A stretch of 37,472 nt of DNA from Acidobacteriota bacterium (GTDB taxonomy: Bacteria > Acidobacteriota > Blastocatellia > RBC074): the NCBI GenBank assembly GCA_022072205.1, contig JAJVID010000088.1:35089-72560 (forward strand), written 5' to 3'. The position numbers were made by a program, and so were the translations under genes. The notes under the pieces were generated by a model. The model saw only the letters and a list, made by a program, of their open reading frames with translations, did not search any database and had not been told where the DNA came from. How positions within the stretch are numbered: the first letter of the stretch is position 1; each line of letters starts with the position of its first letter. Shown one piece after another: positions 27,344-37,472 of this stretch.

Positions 27344-29983
27344 TCAAAGCTCCAGCTTCCGCAATCGCAGCGCATTGGTGATGACCGAGACTGAACTGAA
27401 GGTCATCGCCGCGCTGGCGATCATCGGGCTGAGCAGCAAGCCGAAAAACGGATAGAGAATACCTGCCGCAATCGGCACTCCCAGCGCGTTGTAGACGAAA
27501 GCGAAGAAGAGATTTTGCCGGATGTTGCGCATCGTCGCGCGGCTGAGCTTGATCGCCCGAACGATCCCGCGCAAATCGCCCTGGACGAGCGTCACGCCCG
27601 CGCTCTCCATCGCCACGTCCGCGCCCGTGCCCATCGCAATGCCGACTTCGGCCTGGGCCAGCGCCGGGGCGTCGTTGACGCCGTCGCCAGCCATCGCCAC
27701 CACGCGGCCTTCGTTCTGCAACCGCCTGACGACTTCGCTCTTTTGATCGGGCAGAACTTCGGCGATCACTTCATCAATGCCCAGCCGCCGCGCCACAGCT
27801 TCCGCAGTCGCGCGCGTGTCGCCGGTCAGCATCACGATTCGCAATCCTTCTTCGTGCAATCGCTTGATCGCCTCGCGCGAAGATTCCTTGATCGGATCGG
27901 CCACGCCGATCAATCCGGCGGCGCGGCCATCAACCGCCACCAGCATCACCGTCTGCCCTTCGGCGCGCAACGCCTCGGCGCGCGAATCCAGCGACTGGTC
28001 GCTTGCGATTGACAGAGACTCCATCAACGCCCGGTTGCCCAGCGCAACGCCCTTGCCATTCACTCGCCCCGTCACGCCTTTGCCCGTCACAGACTCGAAG
28101 CCGTCAACTTTCGACATCTCGATCTTACGTTCGCGCGCGCCGCCGACAATCGCTTCGGCCAGCGGATGCTCGCTCGCGCGCTCCAGGCTCGCGGCAAGGC
28201 TGAGCAGTTCGTTTTCACTGAGCGGCGGCAAGGCGACAACCGACATCAATCGCGGCTTGCCCATCGTCAGCGTGCCGGTCTTGTCAACGACCAGCGTGTT
28301 TACTTTTTCGAGCGTCTCCAACGCTTCGGCGTTTTTGACCAGCACTCCGGCCGTCGCGCCGCGGCCCGTTCCGACCATCACCGACATCGGCGTGGCCAGC
28401 CCCAGCGCGCACGGGCAGGCGATAATCAACACCGCAACCGCGTTGACCAGCGCGTGCGCCATTCGCGGCTCAGGTCCGGCGAAGGCCCAGATCAAAAACG
28501 TGATGACCGCGATCAACACAACCGCCGGCACGAAATAAGCCGCCACGACATCGGCCAGCCGCTGAATTGGCGCGCGGCTGCGCTGAGCCTCGCCGACCAT
28601 CCGGACAATCTGCGCAAGCAGCGTGTCGGCGCCGACTCTTTCCGCCCGCATCACGAAACCGCCGGTCGCGTTGACCGTGCCGCCGGTGACTTTGTCGCCC
28701 TCGGTCTTTTCAACCGGGATCGGTTCGCCAGTGACCATTGATTCGTCAACCGAGCTGCGGCCTTCGACGACCGCGCCGTCAACCGGAACTTTCTCGCCGG
28801 GCCGCACGCGCAGCAGATCGCCGGGATGAACCTGATCGAGCGGGATGTCTTCTTCAACGCCGTTCGGGCGAACAATGCGGGCGGTCTTCGGCGCCAGGCC
28901 CAGCAGCATTTTAATCGCGCTGCTGGTCTGGCTGCGCGCGCGAAGTTCCAGAACCTGTCCGAGCAAAACCAGAGTCGTGATCGTCGCCGCCGCTTCGAAA
29001 TAAACTCCCACTTCGCCGCCGTGCCCGCGAAACGAAGCGGGGAAGACGCCGGGCAAGAATGTGGCGATGAGGCTGTAAATCCACGCCGCGCCCGTGCCGA
29101 TGGCGATCAGCGTGAACATATTCGGGCTGCGATTGACGATTGAAGCCCAGCCGCGCTGGAAGAACGGCCAGCCGCCCCAAAGCACAACCGGCGTGGCAAG
29201 CGCGAATTGAAGCAGCGTGATCAACCGATGGCCAAGCGCGCGCTGAACAGGCTGCCCCGGAATCATCTCCGACATCGCCAGCAGCAAGACCGGCAGCGTC
29301 AACGCCACGCTGATCCAGAATCGCCGCTTCATATCTTTCAATTCCGGATTCTCTTCTTCATCGAGCGTGACGACGCGCGGCTCCAAAGCCATCCCGCAGA
29401 TAGGGCAACTGCCCGGCTCGTCGCGCACGATTTCCGGATGCATCGGGCAGATATATTCAGTCTTCGTTGTGGGAAAGACAGGATTCTTCGGCTCAAGAGC
29501 CATCCCGCATTTCGGACACGCGCCGGGGCCAATCTGCACGACCTCCGGGTCCATCGGGCAGGTGTATTCGACACCGGCTGGCGCAGGCGGTTGCGGCGTC
29601 GGGTTGAGGATCGCTTCAGGATTCGCTCGAAATTTTTGCAGGCAATGCTCGCTGCAAAAATAATAGGTTTTGCCGTCGTGTTTGTGGCTGCCGGCGGCGG
29701 TCGCCGGATCAACCGTCATTCCGCAAACCGGATCAATCTGCGCTTCCATTCGTGGCGGCGGCGGCCCCGGCAGCGATTTCGATTTGCCTCCGAGTTGAAC
29801 CATCGGCTGGCGCATCGCCGCGAGTTCCGGCGCCTTGCTCAAATAGCTTTGCGGATCGGCGCTGAATTTGCGCAGGCAATTCGGATTGCAAAAATAGTAA
29901 GTCTCGCCTTCGTAATCGAAATTGCCTGCCGCTGTAGCCGGATCAACCTTCATTCCGCAAACCGGATCAATGCGCGTGTTCAT
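27344..29983 (-). CDS. copA: Copper-type P1B ATPase with two YHS and two HMBD domains
   Basis: This 879-residue pump exports a heavy metal, most likely Cu(I), across the inner membrane using ATP. Catalytic motifs are complete: MVTGEP, the membrane metal site CPC in [13 protein letters not shown], the phosphorylated Asp in [21 protein letters not shown] and [10 protein letters not shown]. Instead of the usual HMA domain (GMxCxxC), the N-terminus holds two YHS domains (about 4-50 and 82-126, each DPVCGM...YYFC...C) and two HMBD motifs (about 140-165 and 177-202, CPM..P......CPxCGMAL). These probably receive metal. The gene overlaps the upstream merR stop by 4 nt (ATGA), implying translational coupling. 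Silver or another soft metal is possible. Confidence 0.92.
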   Translation of the reverse strand: MNTRIDPVCGMKVDPATAAGNFDYEGETYYFCNPNCLRKFSADPQSYLSKAPELAAMRQPMVQLGGKSKSLPGPPPPRMEAQIDPVCGMTVDPATAAGSHKHDGKTYYFCSEHCLQKFRANPEAILNPTPQPPAPAGVEYTCPMDPEVVQIGPGACPKCGMALEPKNPVFPTTKTEYICPMHPEIVRDEPGSCPICGMALEPRVVTLDEEENPELKDMKRRFWISVALTLPVLLLAMSEMIPGQPVQRALGHRLITLLQFALATPVVLWGGWPFFQRGWASIVNRSPNMFTLIAIGTGAAWIYSLIATFLPGVFPASFRGHGGEVGVYFEAAATITTLVLLGQVLELRARSQTSSAIKMLLGLAPKTARIVRPNGVEEDIPLDQVHPGDLLRVRPGEKVPVDGAVVEGRSSVDESMVTGEPIPVEKTEGDKVTGGTVNATGGFVMRAERVGADTLLAQIVRMVGEAQRSRAPIQRLADVVAAYFVPAVVLIAVITFLIWAFAGPEPRMAHALVNAVAVLIIACPCALGLATPMSVMVGTGRGATAGVLVKNAEALETLEKVNTLVVDKTGTLTMGKPRLMSVVALPPLSENELLSLAASLERASEHPLAEAIVGGARERKIEMSKVDGFESVTGKGVTGRVNGKGVALGNRALMESLSIASDQSLDSRAEALRAEGQTVMLVAVDGRAAGLIGVADPIKESSREAIKRLHEEGLRIVMLTGDTRATAEAVARRLGIDEVIAEVLPDQKSEVVRRLQNEGRVVAMAGDGVNDAPALAQAEVGIAMGTGADVAMESAGVTLVQGDLRGIVRAIKLSRATMRNIRQNLFFAFVYNALGVPIAAGILYPFFGLLLSPMIASAAMTFSSVSVITNALRLRKLEL

Positions 29984-30483
29984 TTTTTTCCCCTTTTCAG
30001 ATTACTTTGTTTCGGCCTGGCAGCGCTCATCTCCGCGTTTTCGATCAAGCCGCAGAAATCGCCGTCGGCGGAGCCTTTCTCATCCCACTGCTTCAATGTC
30101 TTTGCCAGCGCGTCGCGGTAGCGTTGGATTTGCGCCATCTGTTCATCCAGTTCAGATAGCCGCCGCCGCACTGTCTCGCGCACTTCGGCGCACGGACGTT
30201 TTCCAGCGCGGCTTTCGTTCATGACGCGCTTGATCTCTTCGAGCGTGAAACCCAGCGTCTGCGCGCGCTTGATGAATTCCAATGCTTTCAACGCCTCCGC
30301 GTCGTAAAGCCGGTAACCGCCTTCGGTGCGCGCAGGCTGGCTGAGCAAACCGCTCCGCTCGTAAAAACGCAGCGTCTCGACGCCGATTCCGCTGCGTCTG
30401 GCGACCTCGCCGATTTTGAGCGGCTCGGTTTCGCAGGTCTCCTGAGTTTCGTTCATCGCAACTTGCCGTCTGATTCGTCTCAT
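29980..30483 (-). CDS. MerR-family metal-responsive regulator
   Basis: The 167-residue protein has the MerR winged-helix DNA-binding domain ([26 protein letters not shown], residues 22-47, then GYRLYD) and a long dimer helix (about 100-133). Cys98 lies where MerR's first mercury ligand sits, and Cys144 is near the C-terminus; these may bind the inducing metal. CueR, HMRTR and MerR types are all possible. ATG 30483 is chosen because GGAGG lies 6 nt upstream; a downstream ATG at 30456 is an alternative. It is the first gene of a merR-copA operon with a perfect operator in its promoter, so it likely regulates itself and copA. Confidence 0.9.
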   Translation of the reverse strand: MRRIRRQVAMNETQETCETEPLKIGEVARRSGIGVETLRFYERSGLLSQPARTEGGYRLYDAEALKALEFIKRAQTLGFTLEEIKRVMNESRAGKRPCAEVRETVRRRLSELDEQMAQIQRYRDALAKTLKQWDEKGSADGDFCGLIENAEMSAARPKQSNLKRGKK

Positions 30484-30526
30484 GTTTTTCCTCCATAAAC
30501 AGAGCAATAACCGTTTGACCGGGAGA

Positions 30527-30558
30527 AGTCTACACCCTGTAGCTGGCTACAGAGTCAA
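30527..30558 (-). promoter_or_regulatory. MerR-type promoter/operator of merR-copA
   Basis: On the minus strand, TTGACT (30553-30558) and TAGACT (30527-30532) are separated by 20 bp, longer than the optimum, as MerR regulators require. The spacer contains the perfect dyad CTGTAG-N4-CTACAG (30537-30552). MerR proteins bind such dyads and untwist the DNA on sensing metal to align the two hexamers. Confidence 0.85.
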
Positions 30559-30705
30559 GGGAAAAGAAAAAAACTTGTGGGTGGTTGATGGGATGCCGCC
30601 GATTTCATCGAGCGGGGGCGCCTCTAATTTCTTCTTGCCTCATTCATGTAAAAGCCTTACCATCTGGCCGCCTTCACACGAGCGCTGCTCTCCACGCGCG
30701 CTTTT

Positions 30706-30735
30706 GTTCAAAGACGAGATTCTTCGGCTTTGAAC
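30706..30735 (+). other. 8-bp perfect hairpin upstream of the YbdK-like gene
   Basis: GTTCAAAG (30706-30713) pairs with CTTTGAAC (30728-30735) across 14 nt, ending 46 nt before the YbdK-like start. It may be a leader structure or an operator; no riboswitch family is recognised. Confidence 0.4.
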
Positions 30736-30781
30736 CGCAAAACCTTGAAAATCGAAGCGCATCCTGAACACGGAGACGTTA

Positions 30782-31891
<1,110 letters not shown>

Positions 31892-31936
31892 TCAGGCCCC
31901 GCCCTCACAATCTTACTTTTCGACGCCGGCATCCCG

Positions 31937-31942
31937 TATAAT
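31937..31942 (+). promoter_or_regulatory. Consensus -10 element upstream of the STAND gene
   Basis: TATAAT is a perfect -10 hexamer. The -35 region 17 bp upstream is poor (ACTTTT-like), so the promoter may need an activator. Start would be near 31949, which allows either the GTG at 32015 or the ATG at 32129 as translation start. Confidence 0.45.
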
Positions 31943-32128
31943 TCAGACCCCGCTCGACCCAGGCCCCTGGCAGTTCTTGCCCCATTCAACTCAAGCGTAG
32001 GTGACGCGCCTCGCGTGCGGTTCATCACACCTCAAGCTGAACGTCAGCCGAAGTTCGGCGGGTTCATTGCAAAGTTATTCGATTCGTTCAAGCGGCGCCT
32101 GCTGTGGCGCTCGCCTGTGGTGCTAAAC

Positions 32129-35095
32129 ATGAAAAGGACAAATGTACTTCTGGTTTATGTTGTGTTGGGCGCAGTCTTGTTGATCTTTGCGCGGTTATTG
32201 TTGCCGGTGATGGGGCTGGCCGGAGTCGAGGGCGAATTGGTTCAACCTCTGGTCAAATTGACTCCGGCTTTGCTGGCCGTGATTGTGGTCGCAGTGACCC
32301 TGATCGCGTTCGATCTGAAACGGCAATCGAAGCTCGCCGCCAAACGAACGACGAGGCTGGTCGAAGAAGCCGAAAATTGGAGCGATGATTTCATCATCGG
32401 AGCCGAGATCGAACAGCCGCGCGCAAGAACACAGGTTTTTCCTGAACAGTCTTTCGTTTATCAAAATGAAGCGCAACTGGCTGAAGCGCAACCGGCTCAC
32501 AGCGGGCATTTCAACGGGGACAACGGGCGAAGTTCTGCGCCGCTGCCTGAGCCTGTTTTCGTCGCTGTGGTCGAAGGCGAGGAACGGAATCAAGAAAGAG
32601 TCGCAGTCGCAGCAGTGTCGAATTCAGTTGTGGAGAACGGCAAGACGGCAAGACGGCGTGTGACGGCTGACATCGCCCGTGAATTTTCGGAAGACCGCGC
32701 CGATTACGGAAGCGAAAACAAGAACGATGTCGCGGCGGACGACGACATTTTTTCACGGTACCAGCACTTGATCGAATCTTCTGTTTCGCCAATGGCCACT
32801 TTTCATCAACTGCCTCCTCCGTTGCCGGAATTCGCCGGGCGGACGTTCGAGCTGTCCGAACTTTACGCCGCGCGCGTTGATCGAGGAGTGCGCGTGTTGA
32901 ACATCCAGGGGCCGGGCGGCGTGGGTAAAACGACTCTCGCCCTGAAGCTGGCCCATCAGCTCAAGCCCCATTACCCGGACGCGCAGTTTTATCTCGACCT
33001 GAAGGGCGCAAGCGCGCAGCCGCTTTCGGTCGCCGAAGCTCAGGCGTCCATCGTCCGCGCGTACCTGCCGACCGTGCGATTGCCCGAAAATGAAGCCGAG
33101 TTGGATCATCTCTACAATTCGGCGCTGACCGGCAAACGCGCGCTGCTGTTGCTCGACAACGCGCTCAGCGCGCAGCAGGTCGCGCCGCTCGTGGCGCCGG
33201 ACGGATGTTTGACCCTCGTCACGTCGCGCAATCACATCGCGCTGCCCTCGATGCTCTCGAAACAGTTGGAATGCCTGTCGCCGCCCGAAGCCGTCGAACT
33301 GTTGTTGAAGATCGTTCCGCACATCGGCGATCAGGCCGGCAGAGTCGCGGAACTGTGCGGTTATCTGCCGCTCGCTCTGCGGCTGGCCGCAAGCGCGCTC
33401 ACGCTCACTCCAAACCTGAATATCACGGATTACGTTCTGAAGCTGGAGAGATTGCAGCGCCCCGATAGAACCGCGAGAGACGCCAGCCGGCCGCTCGCGC
33501 CGGCTCGTTCGCGGATGCGGCCGGTAGACGCCGTGCTTAGCCTGAATTACGACCTGCTCGTTCCCGGATTGCAAAAACTGTGGCGTATGCTGACGGCTTT
33601 CCGCGACACGTTCGACGCGGCGGCGGCGGCCTCGGTGTGGCAAATCAATCCCGCGCGGGCGGCCAATGCGCTCGACCGATTGATGGCTTGCAGTTTGATC
33701 GAACGCAACCGCGCCACCGGGCGATATCGCATGCACGATCTGATGGCGCAATTCGCCGACGCGCGTTCAAACGATCAGGAGCGAACCATCGCCCGCCAGC
33801 GCTTTTCGGCGCATTACCAGAATGTGTTGCACGAAGCCGACGCGCTTTACGAACAGGGCGGAGGATTTTTGAAGCAGGGGCTGGACCTGGTTGATCTGGA
33901 ATGGAGCAACATTCAGGCCGGGCAGGTCTGGGCCGCGACGCGCGCTGAAAATGATCGCGCCGCATGCGATCTGTGCAACTCCTATCCCGACGCGGGCAAA
34001 TACGTGCTCGACCTGCGCCAGCACCCGCGCGAACGCATCCGATGGAGCGAAGCCGCGCTCGTCGCCGCCCAAAAATTGAATCGGCGCAAAGCCGCCGTCC
34101 GCCATCTGGTGGCGCTCGGCGATTCATACACCGATCTGGCCGAAGTCCATCACGCCATCGAATGTTACGAACAGGCTTTGCAAATCGCCCGCGACAGCAG
34201 CGACCGCCGGGGCGAGGCCGAAGCGTTGAGCGGCCTGGGCACGGCTTATTACCTCGGCGGCGGATTGAAACGCGCGCGCGAATTGCACCAGGAGGCGATG
34301 AGCATCTTCGGCGTGATCGGCGCCCGCCGGGGCGAAGCCGGTTCGCTCGGCAATCTGGGCCTGGCCTATTTCGCAATGGGCGATCTGCGCAACGCCATGA
34401 TGCTTTTCGACCAGCAACTGAAAGCCGCGCGCGAAATCGGCGACCGCCGCAGCGAATCGCACGCGCTGGGAGGATTGGGCATGGCGTATTACGCGACTGG
34501 CGCCGCCAAACGCGCCGCCGATCTGTTCAACCAGCAATTGGCGATCACACGCGAAATCGGCGACCGGCGCGGCGAAGCCACCGCGCTCGGCAATCTGGGC
34601 AACGCCTACGCCGCGTTCAAAGCCCACCGGCAGGCGATTATGTTTCACGAACAAGCGTTGCTGGTGGCCCGCGAAATCGGCGACCGCCGCAACGAAGCCA
34701 GCGCTCTGGGCGGCCTCGGCATCGCCGAATACCTGAATGGCAATCTGGGCCGTTCGATTGAATTGCTGAACAGGCAACTCCGGCTGACTTCGGAAATCGG
34801 TGACCGCCGGGGCGAAGCCCTCGCGCTGTGCAACCTCGGCGAAGCCTGCGTCGCGGCGGGCGATTACAAAGCCGCGACCGACACGCTGACCAAAGCGTTC
34901 AACATCGCCAGCCAGATCGGCGACATTCAGGCCCAGGCCAACGCGCTCTTCAACCTGAGCCTCGCGCTCGACCGCACCGGCGACCGCAAACAGGCTATCG
35001 CGCAGGCCGAAACGGCGCTTGAGCTGTTTCAAATCGCCGAACATCCTTACGCCAAAGTCGTTGAAAAGCAGTTGGCTGAATGGGGCCGAGCCTGA
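32129..35095 (+). CDS. Membrane-anchored STAND (NB-ARC-like) ATPase with C-terminal TPR array
   Basis: From ATG 32129 the product has 988 residues; a GTG at 32015 would add 38. Two transmembrane helices (about 6-30 and 44-64) are followed by a polar linker to about 230. The NB-ARC domain then has a phosphate loop GPGGVGKTT (261-269), Walker B with Asp343 in LLLLDN, an LVTSRN sensor and a GxP-like CGYLPLALRLAASAL. A winged-helix region (VLSLNYDLL, MHDLMAQFA) precedes the TPR array. The array (about 692-970) consists of 40-residue units, encoded by DNA with a 120-bp period. STAND proteins are sensor switches used in regulation and antiphage defence. The effector is unclear; no nuclease, protease or DNA-binding domain is seen. 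Confidence 0.85.
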   Translation: MKRTNVLLVYVVLGAVLLIFARLLLPVMGLAGVEGELVQPLVKLTPALLAVIVVAVTLIAFDLKRQSKLAAKRTTRLVEEAENWSDDFIIGAEIEQPRARTQVFPEQSFVYQNEAQLAEAQPAHSGHFNGDNGRSSAPLPEPVFVAVVEGEERNQERVAVAAVSNSVVENGKTARRRVTADIAREFSEDRADYGSENKNDVAADDDIFSRYQHLIESSVSPMATFHQLPPPLPEFAGRTFELSELYAARVDRGVRVLNIQGPGGVGKTTLALKLAHQLKPHYPDAQFYLDLKGASAQPLSVAEAQASIVRAYLPTVRLPENEAELDHLYNSALTGKRALLLLDNALSAQQVAPLVAPDGCLTLVTSRNHIALPSMLSKQLECLSPPEAVELLLKIVPHIGDQAGRVAELCGYLPLALRLAASALTLTPNLNITDYVLKLERLQRPDRTARDASRPLAPARSRMRPVDAVLSLNYDLLVPGLQKLWRMLTAFRDTFDAAAAASVWQINPARAANALDRLMACSLIERNRATGRYRMHDLMAQFADARSNDQERTIARQRFSAHYQNVLHEADALYEQGGGFLKQGLDLVDLEWSNIQAGQVWAATRAENDRAACDLCNSYPDAGKYVLDLRQHPRERIRWSEAALVAAQKLNRRKAAVRHLVALGDSYTDLAEVHHAIECYEQALQIARDSSDRRGEAEALSGLGTAYYLGGGLKRARELHQEAMSIFGVIGARRGEAGSLGNLGLAYFAMGDLRNAMMLFDQQLKAAREIGDRRSESHALGGLGMAYYATGAAKRAADLFNQQLAITREIGDRRGEATALGNLGNAYAAFKAHRQAIMFHEQALLVAREIGDRRNEASALGGLGIAEYLNGNLGRSIELLNRQLRLTSEIGDRRGEALALCNLGEACVAAGDYKAATDTLTKAFNIASQIGDIQAQANALFNLSLALDRTGDRKQAIAQAETALELFQIAEHPYAKVVEKQLAEWGRA
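34201..35040 (+). repeat. Seven in-frame 120-bp repeats encoding TPR units
   Basis: The phrase GAAATCGGCGACCGCCG or a variant recurs exactly every 120 bases (about 34433, 34553, 34673 and 34793), with more diverged copies at about 34193, 34313 and 34913. Each unit encodes one 40-residue TPR hairpin (consensus IGDRRGEAxALGNLG). High DNA similarity among the middle four units suggests recent duplication or gene conversion. Confidence 0.9.
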
Positions 35096-35105
35096 TCGCG
35101 AAAAA

Positions 35106-35172
35106 TGGACAGGATGGACAGGATGATTCAGGATCGGAGTTCAATCCTGAGCAATCCTGTAAATCCTGTCTA
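35106..35172. terminator. Inverted repeat of ACAGGAT-type units between convergent genes
   Basis: Arm 35106-35132 approximates the inverse complement of arm 35142-35168 (about 22 of 27 positions), each built of two or three CAGGAT/ATCCTG units. It sits between the STAND stop (35095) and the aminopeptidase stop (35185). It would fold on either strand and probably ends both transcripts. Confidence 0.65.
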
Positions 35173-35184
35173 TTTCTTTCCTGC

Positions 35185-37472
35185 CTAATCGAACTTCGCG
35201 CGAATCCGCGCCGTCCGCTCCAACTCATCCATCACTTCCAGAACCTTCAATTCAAGATCGCGGTCAATCCGGTTCGTTCGCAGAAAATCTCGAACCTGGT
35301 CGAGCGCCTGTTGGCTCTGCTGGCCGCCGATGAAGGCGTTGAGCCAGGCGAGCACGAAGAAAATCTTTCGCTCGCGTTTGACCTGAGGCAACGCTTCGAG
35401 CGCGGGTTTGAGGAACGGCAGGGTCAACGATGACTGGTTCGTCGAATTGAACGCGGCGAGGCTCGCTTCAACCCAGTCTTCGGGCACGGCGCGGTTTTTC
35501 ATGTAATCGTCGAAATATCGTTGTTTGGTCGCAGCCTCGGCTCGCGCGGCTTCGGCGACGTAAGCTTGTTTGCGCCCGTCGTCGCTCGCGTCGCGCTTGC
35601 GCTCGGCTTCGAGCAGGCTTTCGGCTTCGGCGTCCTGCCCGGCCAGCAACGCTTTGACGATCTGCCAGCGGTCGAGCGGTTTTATCTCGACGCCTGGTAC
35701 CGTAATTTTGCCTGACAGCAAATCTTTCAATTGTCCGCGCGCTTCGCCGGTTGTCGCCACCGAGCGAAAAGCTCTGAAGTAGGTGATGCGGAAATCAACC
35801 TCGTTCGATTTCATCATTCGATCAAAACCCAGGCGTTCGATTTGCGGAGCTATCGCCGTCTGCTCCGGTTTTGAGAGGTATCGTTGAAACGCCCGTGTCG
35901 AGCGGTCGAGCAGGCTCTGCGTCAGTTCAAGGTCGGTCTCGTTCGGCAGAGTCTTCAAAGCCAGCGCGATGTAATCGCGCGGATTCATCTCGGCTTCGCG
36001 CACCGAGTCCCACAACGCGCCCCAGAGCATAGTTCGCAAAAACGGGTCTTTCACATTGCCGATGCGCGTGACGACAGCTTCACGGCTTTTGGCGTCGAGC
36101 ATGAATCTGCCGTAGCCGAAATCGTTGTCGTTGGCGAAAACGTAAGCCGGGCATTTTTTGCCTATGGCTTCGCTGATCGCGGCTTGTTTGCCGTCGAACT
36201 GCGCCGTGATTCGCAGGGCTTCGGCGTCGTCATAAGCCAGCAGCAGTCGCGTCTTGATCGGCCACACGCCGCCTTCGTCGAGCGCGTCGCGCTGTCTGAT
36301 TTCAAACTTGTCAATCAGCCCTCGCGCGTCGCATCTCCATTCGACATCCACCTGCGGCATCCCGCGACGTTTGACCCAGGCGTCGGCCCAGGCTTGCAGC
36401 TTCTGTTTCGACGCGCGCTCGAAGGCCCGGATCAGATCGTTCCATTCGGCGTTCGCGTAAGCGCGCTCTTTCAAAAACAGCCGCACGCCGTCGCGGAAAT
36501 TCTCTTCGCCGATGACGAACGTCAAAGCGCGCAGCAGGCTCGGAGCTTTTTGATAAACAATCGCGCCGTAAGCCGACTTCGCGTCTTTCAGATTGCGAAC
36601 TTCCTGATAAATCGGCGTCGTCCCTCTGGTCGCGTCAATGCCGTAAGCCAGCGGTTTATGCGATTGATAAAAACGCTTCCAAATCTCGTCGGGTCTAACC
36701 CCCAAAGAGGGAATCGCGGCCATCGCGTGCGAAGCCATGAAGTTGGCGAAGCCTTCTTTCAACCACAAATCGTCGAACCATCGCATCGTGACCAGATCGC
36801 CGAACCATTGATGCGCCAGTTCGTGCAGGACGAGCGACGCGCGGCCCAGCTTGTCGTTTTTCGTCGGCACGGTTCGGAACAGGATCGAATCTTCGCGCAG
36901 GAACGTCGCGCCCGCGTGCTCCATCCCGCCGTAAGCGAAGCCGGGGATCAAGACCTGATCGTATTTCGTGAACGGGAAAGGCTGATCGAAAAATTCGATC
37001 ATGTGCTTCATTCCTTCGCGCGTCAGCCGCTCGACTTCGGGCCATTCTTCCTTCGCGCGTTGCAGCTTCGATTGGCGAACCAGAACACGCAACGGAACTG
37101 ATCCGCCGTCGCCCGCAATCTGTTTGAATGGGCCTGCGGCGAACGCGAACAGGTACGTGCTGATCGGTTGCGTTTCGCGGAATGTCCAAACCGAGTTAGC
37201 GCCGTCGCGGGCGTTGGGCTGCTCACGCGTGTTCGTCACGACCACCCAATTCGGCGGAACGGAAGCCGTGAACGTGAATCGCGCCTTCAAATCGGGCTGA
37301 TCGAAGCAGGGGAACGCCAGGCTCGCGTCCATCGGCACAAACAGCGTGTAGATGTATTCGCTGCCGTCGTCACGATCCTGATAGCGAATTACGGGGCGAT
37401 TGGCCGAGGCGACTCCGGTCTCGAAATTCATCGCGATTGAGTTCTCGCCATTTTTGAAATGGCGCGCGGGCA
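35185..37472 (-). CDS. M1-family aminopeptidase (PepN-like), 5' end beyond the window
   Basis: The visible frame encodes about 761 residues up to the window end and remains open at 37472, so the N-terminus is missing; an internal ATG at 37431 lies within the conserved domain and is not the start. M1 hallmarks are present: FDQPDLKARF, the substrate motif YGGMEHAGATF (GxMEN-like with His for Asn), the zinc motif HELAHQWFGD and, 18 residues after the second His, the third ligand Glu in LKEGFANF. An ERAP1-like helical C-terminal domain follows. The enzyme removes N-terminal residues from peptides. PepN-type proteins are cytoplasmic, but a signal peptide cannot be excluded as the start is unseen. 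Confidence 0.92.
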   Translation of the reverse strand, partial: PARHFKNGENSIAMNFETGVASANRPVIRYQDRDDGSEYIYTLFVPMDASLAFPCFDQPDLKARFTFTASVPPNWVVVTNTREQPNARDGANSVWTFRETQPISTYLFAFAAGPFKQIAGDGGSVPLRVLVRQSKLQRAKEEWPEVERLTREGMKHMIEFFDQPFPFTKYDQVLIPGFAYGGMEHAGATFLREDSILFRTVPTKNDKLGRASLVLHELAHQWFGDLVTMRWFDDLWLKEGFANFMASHAMAAIPSLGVRPDEIWKRFYQSHKPLAYGIDATRGTTPIYQEVRNLKDAKSAYGAIVYQKAPSLLRALTFVIGEENFRDGVRLFLKERAYANAEWNDLIRAFERASKQKLQAWADAWVKRRGMPQVDVEWRCDARGLIDKFEIRQRDALDEGGVWPIKTRLLLAYDDAEALRITAQFDGKQAAISEAIGKKCPAYVFANDNDFGYGRFMLDAKSREAVVTRIGNVKDPFLRTMLWGALWDSVREAEMNPRDYIALALKTLPNETDLELTQSLLDRSTRAFQRYLSKPEQTAIAPQIERLGFDRMMKSNEVDFRITYFRAFRSVATTGEARGQLKDLLSGKITVPGVEIKPLDRWQIVKALLAGQDAEAESLLEAERKRDASDDGRKQAYVAEAARAEAATKQRYFDDYMKNRAVPEDWVEASLAAFNSTNQSSLTLPFLKPALEALPQVKRERKIFFVLAWLNAFIGGQQSQQALDQVRDFLRTNRIDRDLELKVLEVMDELERTARIRAKFD

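Noticed and set aside
34201..35040. CRISPR-like periodic repeats
   Set aside because: The period is exactly 120 bp, in frame, and encodes TPR units; there are no short identical repeats with unique spacers.
35884..37101. 405-codon plus-strand frame opposite the aminopeptidase
   Set aside because: A shadow of a GC-rich gene; the minus strand has clear M1 motifs.
35185..37472. GGMEH in place of GAMEN as a defect in the aminopeptidase
   Set aside because: Variation at this motif occurs in M1 enzymes, and all zinc ligands and the catalytic Glu are present.

Overview
The window looks like chromosomal DNA from an Acidobacteriota bacterium, most likely of the Blastocatellia/Pyrinomonadales type. 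This is inferred from style, not from a marker gene: moderately high GC, a VWFA protein of the 'Acidobacterial' kind, many secreted or lipid-anchored proteins of unknown function, a deoxyhypusine-synthase-like enzyme beside arginine decarboxylase, and hairpins built from short tandem repeats between genes. I see no rRNA, tRNA, CRISPR array, phage or intact transposon.

Layout. 0-0.5 kb: a Flp-type pilin behind a near-consensus sigma-54 promoter. 0.5-7.2 kb (minus strand): a possible structured RNA, a DUF4349 lipoprotein, a DUF6930-like protein, a secreted sulfatase, a membrane protein of unknown function and an MFS transporter. 7.3-8.4 kb (plus): a broken Uma2 gene and a TumE-type toxin-antitoxin pair whose toxin carries a suspicious amber codon. 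8.4-11.9 kb (plus): a 2-hydroxyacid dehydrogenase, a YegS-type lipid kinase and a TPR protein. 12-16 kb (minus): tatC and tatA, a VWFA protein and two small secreted proteins. 16-17 kb: about 1.1 kb without a gene but dense in perfect hairpins, at least one of them a textbook terminator. 17-20.7 kb (plus): an M3-like peptidase that has lost a zinc ligand, aroB, a small membrane protein and a BON-LysM protein. 20.8-26.6 kb (minus): a polyamine pair (DHS-like enzyme and speA), a Cys-rich protein and a membrane Ser/Thr kinase. 26.9-30.5 kb: a small secreted protein (plus) converging on a merR-copA metal-export operon (minus). 30.8-35.1 kb (plus): a YbdK-type ligase and a large membrane-anchored STAND ATPase with TPR repeats. 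35.2 kb to the end (minus): an M1 aminopeptidase cut by the window edge.

Genes likely to work together: tatA with tatC in twin-arginine export; speA (arginine to agmatine) with the DHS-like enzyme, probably making a guanidino polyamine; merR with copA, tied by a 4-nt overlap and a MerR-type operator; and the toxin-antitoxin pair.

The observations most worth checking are the hairpin-rich 16-17 kb region, the 559-711 inverted-repeat RNA candidate, the speA/DHS-like pair, the membrane-anchored STAND protein, the M3 pseudo-peptidase, the interrupted toxin, and the use of different short tandem repeats as long intergenic hairpins.
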